This document shows positions 44,805-51,617 of a stretch of 51,617 nucleotides of DNA, piece by piece. Below the pieces are notes generated by a model. That model was not told where the DNA came from, ran no database searches, and saw only the letters and a list, made by a program, of their open reading frames with translations. Source of the DNA: Guillardia theta CCMP2712. Its lineage: Eukaryota; Cryptophyceae; Pyrenomonadales; Geminigeraceae. The stretch is from contig NW_005434484.1 of NCBI RefSeq assembly GCF_000315625.1, positions 35,871-87,487 on the forward strand. Reading direction: 5' to 3'. Made by a program: the position numbers and the translations under genes. Numbering within the stretch: the first letter of the stretch is position 1; each line of letters opens with the position of its first letter.

Positions 44805-45944
44805 GTTCAAGGATAGGAGGAAAGGTGCTCGTGAACTCAAATCCCTGGATCCTGTGTCATGTGGTCCGGATTTTCATGCATGCCTCGCACACGATCACTG
44901 GTTCCACCAGCCCCTCCTTCTCCAACGAATGTGCAGACGGCCTGCAGAAACCAGTCATCATCCTTGATAAAATTTGTGTTTGCAGCTAATGGAAAGGTTG
45001 GAGGGGGTCCGAGGGAGGCGGGAAACGTGAAGAGAGCTTGTGCGGAGCAAGTGCAATACTTCATGTGAAGATGTAGAGGACATTTGATCAGCACAATACC
45101 ACAGGCACAACATTCTCAAAAATAATAGGTATGCAAAGGCGATAGTAGTTTCTTATAGACTGGATTGTGCGTTATACCAAAACATCCATCTGTTGCACTC
45201 CCTGGTACACACACCATACTGCCAACACAACTCTGTCTGAATCACATGGATAAACATCATTCAATACACTTTTACTTCACTCTCCTCCTCTCCTCTTACA
45301 GTGCCATCAACTTTCCTGTCGACCTCTCTCTAACCACATTTTCGCTCCAACCACAGTGTCGAATCCTTCACAAGTCTCTGTGCCCTCCACCTCTACCTTG
45401 ATCTTTCACCATTATCACTTCTGTCTGAAACCAATCCCTTCTAGTCCACGTAAGCCCTCCTCCTGACTACATGCATCACCCCCAGTATCCATCGAGATCA
45501 TTTCCTTTCCAGCCTCTGCTGGAAAAAACTCCCCGTCATCCTCCTCCCACCATCTCTACCTGTTCCTTCTCCTTCCCTCTGATCGCATTTCTCCATGACT
45601 CCGTTAGCAATTGTTCGTCCCCTTCCTTGCTCTCCTGCTGCTTCCTCCGCTTCCCCCCTCCCCTTCATTCCGTTCCCGGTCACTGCCTATTTGCTACTGC
45701 ATTTTGGACATCACCTGCAAATTCCCTTAAAAAAACATTGTTATATATACATATTTACATTGTTGTGCTGTATACAATTTTGTTGATAGTACAAAATTTT
45801 GTACTATTTTTTATAATTATGTATTTATATTAGCTGATCCTCCAGGTTATTCAGCTTTTATGTTTCTATGTGGGGGAGTCTCTGGTACAAACAAAAACGT
45901 TGTGGTTGACATATAAAATAAAAGGACCGAGGATCACACTAGCC

Positions 45945-45984
45945 TTTACTCAAAGTTAAGTTAAAGATCAGTACGAGGACAATC
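45945..45984 (+). repeat. Dispersed 40-bp element, copy 3
   Basis: Differs from copy 1 by one transition (AAAAATC to AAAGATC) over 40 bp. It is followed by the inverted repeat TGATGAGTCA–CA–TGACTCATCA (45989-46010), then by a GC island about 65 bp beyond the element. Confidence 0.85.
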
Positions 45985-46047
45985 AGCCTGATGAGTCACA
46001 TGACTCATCAGCCTGGGCAGTGATGAGAGTCATCGGACTCTGCCAGA

Positions 46048-46102
46048 GCCGGACGCCGGGCCCCGGCCCGGCCGGCCGTGCCGGCCGCGCAGAAGCGGCG
46101 GC
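46048..46102. repeat. GGCCCGG-type GC island
   Basis: About 55 bp of nearly pure G and C (CCCCGGCCCGGCC, GGCCGCGC), following the dispersed element as at 34 kb. Confidence 0.7.
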
Positions 46103-47070
46103 CCTTTACTAGGCTCACTCGGAAGTTGAAGTGATCATGTCACATCGCCAGGCTATGATAACTGAGTGTTGAAGTGACTCACTGCCGCTATTCTTTTTCT
46201 GGGGGGGGGGCGACCCAGATGATGATGAAGATACTACAGCGCATCGGAGACAGCAGCAACAAGGCTCACCGGAACTCTACCGTGGCAATTCAGGACAGCG
46301 CTATCCACAAGACTCCATGACATGATGGCAAGTCTAGCCGCTGAGCCAGCATACCTGGAACCGTGAAGAGTACCTTCACTGACATACCACGTGACCTCTC
46401 GGGGCGACTCTAGCACAAACTGCTATTGCTCCTACGGAACAGGACAGCACGGCGGTGATACGGAGTCACCTCTGAGAAACTTCTGAGAGCGCCTGCAACG
46501 TGAAACGCCGCGGACTCGAGAGGAAAATTCTCGCAAACGTGAGTTTACTGCACCTCCTCGTGATCAGAACATTTTACAGCTTACCAAGCGCGACCCGACA
46601 TCCAAAGCAAAGGATACCCGCATTTACTCTCAGTCTCTCGCAAGGATGCAATCCAGCGGTAGAAAACGTCTCCACTTCTTCAACAAGAGTCAAGACCCGT
46701 TACAAGATTCTGAAGAGTTGCAAGAACGAAGTACTTCATCAGGGACACGAATCATGAACAGTACCAAGCTCTCGTCTCACAGCACAAAAACAACAGGGGA
46801 CAAAAATTCTGTGGTGGCCGTGATGGCCTGAGTGAGTGCCGCTCGAACTTGAATGCGGTGGAAAGAGGCACTGGATTCATCACGTTCTCTCAACCCTCTT
46901 TGCTCATCAAACACCATGACCTGACACCCTCCCTCTGCTCCCGGCGAACTGGAAGATCAAACAGCAGCGTCCAGCAGCAACATGAGTGAAGGTATCTACA
47001 GCTGAGTGCTACCCTTGACACTCTTCCGACGCCCTCACACCGCCTCCACGTCCATCTGCAAGTTGCCTGC

Positions 47071-47844
47071 TCAACAACCGTCAGCGACCCCCGGCAACCG
47101 ACAAGGGCGAGCGAGACCGAGCAGGTTGAAAGGACGCGACTTGATCTGCCATGGTCCATCACAAGAAAGAACAGGTCAGGTAGTTCCCACCTGGCGCCCA
47201 GCAAACGCGGGGAAGACGCCGGGCCTCGCCCTCGACCTGCTCGCATGTCGGCGCGTTGGTCTTACCCGCTGCAGTAACCCATCAGACGACTTCCTCCTCC
47301 CTCCACGCTCACAGACCGATCTCATCCTCAAACTCGTTCTCTTGTGCTCTTTAGCAGCCTCGAGCCTCTCCCACGTCCTCGCAGATGCAGCAGGAGTGTG
47401 CGAGGCAACATGCTCTTGCCCACCCCTCGCCTGCTGCCCATCGTCCTGTTCGCTGGGGCTCAGAGCCTGCGCGTACTGTCGGAGGGACCCGGCAAGGCTG
47501 GCGAGGATCTTCTTGGACGTGTGCGCTACTGGCTTCTTCAGCTTAGCGATGTTCTTGTCGATGTCGACGGACGCGCTTCTCAGCTCCTCAGCGTCGTACT
47601 TGTGGCCGAGAGCAAGCCGGGCCTCCTTCTCTGCCTCCTTGGCTGCCTGCTGGTAGAGTTTTGCCTTGAGCGAGTAGTCGCTCACTGACTCAGGGGTCAG
47701 CTGCCCCGCTGCCGGTCGCTCCCCCCAGGACCAGCCCGAGCTGAGCTGGAGCAGGATGTGCGAGTCCTGATTCTTCTCGTACACCACGAGCACCACAAGA
47801 GCCAGCGCTGCCATGACGGCAACCAAGTCCCTGGAGAGGGACAT
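47071..47844 (-). CDS. Small membrane-anchored helical protein, unknown
   Basis: Start at 47844. The N-terminus is a clear membrane anchor or uncleaved signal (LVAVMAALALVVLVVYEKN, residues 7-25). An amphipathic helical region follows (YSLKAKLYQQAAKEAEKEAR, SASVDIDKNIAKLKK), then a charged, probably disordered tail. The open frame runs to 47176. A strong GTAAGA donor at 47265 and an acceptor before 47145 allow a second exon (47071-47145), giving 217 residues ending GVADGC. I prefer the spliced form, but both are possible. The layout suggests a single-pass protein with its helical part facing one compartment. The family is not recognised. Confidence 0.5.
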
Positions 47845-48716
47845 GGGCTCCGTGATTCACCTAGGCAGTCGCGTCAGCCAAGTGCGGCGATGAGAAGGTT
47901 GTTTCCCTTGTTAGCCTCCAAAACTTTGACCACCACCTCTCTGTTGTTAGCTTACCCTTCCTCTGACCATTAAATCTCACTCAATCAACATGCTCCCAAG
48001 GACGGACCATCCTCCCATCCTGCTAGATATATACACTATCTGCAAGTGTTGTTGACTTTGTTTCACCGGACGCCCCCCCATCCCCCCACCCCCCTTCCTC
48101 ATGATCCTCCTCCTCCTACCTCCTCATGCTCCTCCCCTCTGATGTCATCGATTCCTCCTTGCTCCCTGCTCTCTCCCTGACTATCCCTCCCTCCCTTCCA
48201 CTCAACTCGCATCTGCCATGAAAAGTCGGGGGAGAATTAAATCGGTTTAAATCTTGACTTATCAGAGGGTTTAAGAATTGGATCGAATAAAATCAATTTC
48301 AACCGATTTGATTCGATTCTGTGCTAAATTGGGTTCCATGGCCGAAAGTGGCAATTGGATGTGGATGGCGACGAGGAGGGAGGAGGGAGGAGGGAGGAGG
48401 GAGGAGGGAGGAGGGAGGAGGGAATCTTTAGCGCAAGGAGGAGCCGAGCAGAGCAACGTGAAATTGAGAGAGAGGGTGACGAGGAGGATGATTGAAATGC
48501 CCGAGCAAAGAAGCTGAGAGAGGAAGCAAATGGGAGGAAACAAGCAAGAAGTTGAGCAGGACCCCTTTTGAAGAGGCGAAAATAGGAGAGAGGAAGAGAA
48601 CGAGTGGCAGAAATCCATGGTCATGGTCCTGAAAAGAGACGGGAGAGGATGGAGGTGCTGGATTGTACCCGCCTGACGCGTTGGCAGAAGCCAGGAGTGC
48701 TCGCCCCCCACTCTCC
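47845..48716. other. Intergenic region between divergent genes
   Basis: It lies between two divergently transcribed membrane-anchor genes, so it should hold both promoters. I see no TATA-like or other recognisable core element. A GGAGGGA repeat lies at 48373-48422. The sequence 48235-48320 has several AATCGGTTTAAAT / AACCGATTTGATT-like inverted bits. Confidence 0.4.
48373..48422 (+). repeat. (GGAGGGA)n minisatellite
   Basis: Seven units of the 7-mer GGAGGGA in tandem. The unit is uniform across the array. Confidence 0.93.
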
Positions 48717-51617
48717 ATGTGGAGGTACGACCATCATGGCGACCATCATGGCGATGGCTTGATAGCTCCAGTCTCCTCTATGTCCACCGTCCCTCGAGCT
48801 GCATGGCTCAGCAGATTTCTCTCTGCCGCCCTCATTCTCTTCCTGGCTGTCTGCGCCTTCGCCTTTCTCAGCTCCGATCGCCAGTCGTCGCTGCTCAGCA
48901 ACGAGGATGCAGTTACGAGCCTGGCGATGAAGAGGTGGAAGGCAAGCCTGTCGTTCCATGGCATTCCGGGTATGACGCAGTACGAGTGGGACCTGCTGCA
49001 TGCTGCGGCAGGAACGAAGGTGAAGGGAGCGCAGGTGAGGAGGAGGGGGAGGCGCCTTGCAGTCTGTCTGACGGAGCTGCGCAGAACTTTCGAGAGTCGG
49101 AGGAGAAGAGACTGACGCACGAGCTCTTGCGACAGAATGTCTTCAGCAGCCACTACGACCAAGTGAAGTCCATGCAGGAGGAGGGAGACGCGGGGAGGAA
49201 GGAGAAGGAGGAGGGAGAGGACAGGGCCGAGAAGGCAAGGAAGCCCCGTGAGAGGCTGCGGGCGGTGGAGACTCTTGCTCAGCGGAGGTGGAGGAGAGGA
49301 GAGGAGCAAGGAGGCAGGTGGAAGGAGGACAGGGCCGATCGACCTCTGACGGCTGATGCGGTACGAGGATCCCGTTCTATCGCTGCACCTTATCCGCCTC
49401 GTGTACAGGCGGGGAGTAGGAAGAGTCGCGCGAGCGATAGAGGCTCGCTGGAGGACATGGAGGTTTCCTGCTGCTGTTGATCGCCCTGCTATCGTCCTGA
49501 CTGAATCTGCACAGAAGGGCTTCGATGTCGAGGAGGCCTCGGACAGCAGCCTCCTCCACCTCCTGCAGAGTGAGGAAGAGGATGTGTCGCATGCTTCCCT
49601 CCAAGACCAGGACCATCCTTTCAGCTCCGACAGTGACGACGGCGTTGCTGCTGCTGCTGTTGATCTCAACGACGGCGTCGACTCTGGTATCGACCGATTT
49701 CTCTCGCGGAAAGCTCAACCCCGGGCGAAGGCCCAGCACAAGAATCACCTGCGAAACATCTTGAAGAGGTTGGACAGAGTCCAGCAGGGCCCAAACTCGC
49801 TGGATGCTCTAGAGAAGTCCGAGCGGGAGGAGAGATACCAGAAAGAGGCTGCGGAGGAGAGGGAGACGAGAGAGGAGGATAGGTGGAAGGAGGAGATGAA
49901 GGAGGCGGCTGATGGGGACGAGGTGGAAGGGAGGTGGTCGTCGTCCAGGACTGTCAGGAGGACGAGGAGCGAGCGGGGGACCGCGAAGAGACCGCAAGGT
50001 TCTTCATCCATTGTGACATCGAAGGCTCCACAGGGTGAAATCTCCTCGAAAAGTCTCGAAGAGCGCGTTGCTGCAAGAACGGGTCACCAGCTCTCTTCAT
50101 CCTCTTCCTCCTCCTCTGCTGCTGCTCCTGCTGCAGCCCCTGTTTCGTCCTCATCCTCTCCTGTGGCTGCTGGGCAGGACAAGGACGCGATCCGCAGGCA
50201 GGAGGAGGAAGCTAGGTGGAAGGAGGCGATCGGGAAGGAGATGAGGGGGGCCGAAAGGAGCTCGGCGTCTGCTGGGAAGACCTCAAGGGCCATCGACGAG
50301 AAGTTTGATGAGATCGAGAGGGGCATGACGTCGGAGGAGGACGGGGACGAGGGCAGCGGAAGCTGGGCTGCTGCTGGGGGAGGAGGTGGAGATCATTCTT
50401 CCTCGCCTGCTCCCTCCTCCTCCAAGGTCTCCTTCCAGCTTGACAACCTCGCCAAGGACCTGCTGTCCGGGAGCTCGCAGAATCCTAGCGGCGGAGCAGC
50501 AGACAAAGCAGCGAAGCCGAGCATGCTGGAGAAGGAGAAGGAGGAGGAGGAGGAGGAGGAGGAGGAGAAGCGGCAGGAAGCGAAGCAGAAGCTCGAGAAG
50601 CAGCGCAAGAGGGAAGAGGAAGAGGAGGCGAAAGAAAAGGAAGAGGAGGAGCAGAGAAAGAAACTGGCACGACAGAAGCTTGAACAGCAGAAGGAGAAAC
50701 AGGAGCAAGAAAGGGCAAGGGAGGAGCGGGAGCAGGAAGAAGAAAGGAAGGAGGAAGAGCGGAGGAAGAAACTGGAGAAGCAGAAGCTTGAGCGAGAAAG
50801 AGAGAAGAAAGAGGAGGAAGACGAGAAGAAACAGGAGGAGCGAGAAGAAGCAAAGAGGGAGGAGGAACGACGGCAACTCTTGGAGAGGAGGAGGAAGCAA
50901 CAGCTACAGGCGAAGCAGGCTAAGAGAAAGAAGGAGGAAGAGGAGAAGGAAAGGCAAGAACGGGCCGCCCAGGAGGAGAGGGAGGAGGAGAGGGAGGAGG
51001 AGAGGGAGGAGGAAGCGTCTTCGAGAGCTTCGATGAAGCAGCAGGCTAGTTCGCCCGCAGCTGGGGTGAGTCACTTTACTCGTCCACCTCGCCCCTGACG
51101 CCCAGCAGGACCCGAGCTGGGGTGACCTGCTGTCATTCTTGAAGGGAAGGTCGACGCACTTGACTAGCTCGCCACCTCCCCCACCCTCTGCCCCACCCCC
51201 CCCACCTCCTCCCCCAGCTGAGGTTGAAGAGGCTCCTGCTCCGCAGGTGAGAGCTTGCGCTTAGTTGATGGCTTAGGATGTTATCTTCTTCTGCCCTCCC
51301 CTTTCTCCTCTCCTCTCTTCCCCTCCCCTCCCCTCCCCTCCCCTCTCTTCCCACCTCCTCTTTTCTCTTCTCCTCTCCTACGGGTCTTTTACCCTACTCA
51401 AACGTCTCATTGGCTTCTCCTTCCAGATCTATTCGCCTCCTTCACCATCACCGCAGCAGATTTCAGCTGCACACGAGAACGAGGTCTCATCCTCCTCCTC
51501 GTCGTCGGGTGATCAACAGGAAACGCAGCACGTTGTTCAGCATGCTCAGAAGATCAAGGTATCCCATGAAGCCTCCTCCTCCTCATCATCCTCTTCCTCG
51601 CTCCCTCGCTCCCTCGT
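48717..51617 (+). CDS. Membrane-anchored, highly charged coiled-coil protein (3' partial)
   Basis: Exons 48717-49034, 49085-49360, 49515-51065, 51109-51246 and 51427-51558 all join in phase 0. The last ends in a GTATCC donor, so the gene continues past the window. About 805 residues are seen. The start is the first ATG of the frame. A single transmembrane segment lies near residues 35-50 (FLSAALILFLAVCAFAFL). Then come charged helical regions, Ser/Ala runs, and a long Glu/Lys/Arg coiled coil (about residues 550-700; KRKEEEEEEEEEKR-like stretches, RKKLEKQKLEREREKKEEE). A Pro-rich segment (SSPPPPPSAPPPPPP) and a Ser/Gln-rich end follow. Such single-alpha-helix or coiled-coil proteins are common and the family cannot be named. 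Its role may be a membrane-tethered spacer or scaffold. Confidence 0.7.

Larger units (their letters stand above)
44805..47070. other. Intergenic interval with AT-rich block and dispersed element
   Basis: This holds a possible minus-strand exon (44837-45061), pyrimidine-rich sequence, an AT-rich block (45720-45840) containing the perfect palindrome AGTACAAAATTTTGTACT (45788-45805), a copy of the dispersed element (45945-45984) and a GC island (46048-46102). No gene is convincing; the 46500-46757 + frame is unsupported. Confidence 0.5.

Noticed and set aside
50283-50900. Minus-strand Leu/Phe-rich, membrane-like frame
   Set aside because: It is the antisense of the Glu/Lys/Arg coiled coil; purine-rich coding always gives such a shadow.

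Overview
This window looks like nuclear DNA of a unicellular eukaryote, most likely a GC-rich, intron-bearing alga or other protist. The evidence is GT–AG introns that restore reading frame in almost every gene, AATAAA-type 3' signals, and eukaryote-typical families (PTEN-type C2, HORMA, MORN, EF-hand, LYR-like, Notch LNR). Long trinucleotide and polypyrimidine microsatellites also fit. A cryptophyte such as Guillardia theta would suit the gene content and style, but that is an inference from general impression and was not tested. Exon joins were made by hand from splice consensus, reading phase and family similarity.

Layout. 1-2745 (+) is the 3' part of a PTEN-type C2 protein fused to two degenerate cyclic-nucleotide-binding folds. 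2875-4209 (-) is an atypical protein kinase. 4210-5600 is gene-free repeat DNA. 5610-24965 (+) is one giant gene of four exons, about 6,370 residues, for a secreted modular protein. Its parts are Ig/filamin-like repeats, two separate sets of seven RCC1-type blades, chitobiase-C-like beta domains, about a dozen DUF4215 Cys-rich repeats and a Notch LNR. 25140-27003 (-) is a MORN-repeat protein, followed by an 80-residue His-tailed protein (27110-27470, -). 30287-32106 (+) is a diaminopimelate-decarboxylase-like enzyme. It is convergent with a ten-exon HORMA-domain protein (32260-33943, -).

34.0-39.5 kb is the most unusual part. Two consecutive large inverted repeats each carry two diverged-but-recognisable copies of one small unknown protein family. 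They are surrounded by dispersed short repeats and extremely GC-rich islands, which suggests an undescribed mobile element family or a palindromic gene family. After it come a low-confidence small gene (39769-40177, +), a probable mitochondrial EF-hand protein (40436-41152, -), a G-rich GGGGTA-repeat zone (41.99-42.76 kb), and an eleven-exon gene joining an LYR-like N-terminus to a YqgE/AlgH (DUF179) domain (42827-44804, -). A small membrane-anchored helical protein (47071-47844, -) follows, and the window ends inside a membrane-anchored, highly charged coiled-coil protein (48717 onward, +).

The genes do not form an obvious shared pathway; eukaryotic single-gene transcription is the natural reading. 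The clearest candidates for new biology are the palindromic small-ORF family, the giant two-propeller secreted protein, and the PTEN-C2/CNB and LYR/DUF179 fusions.
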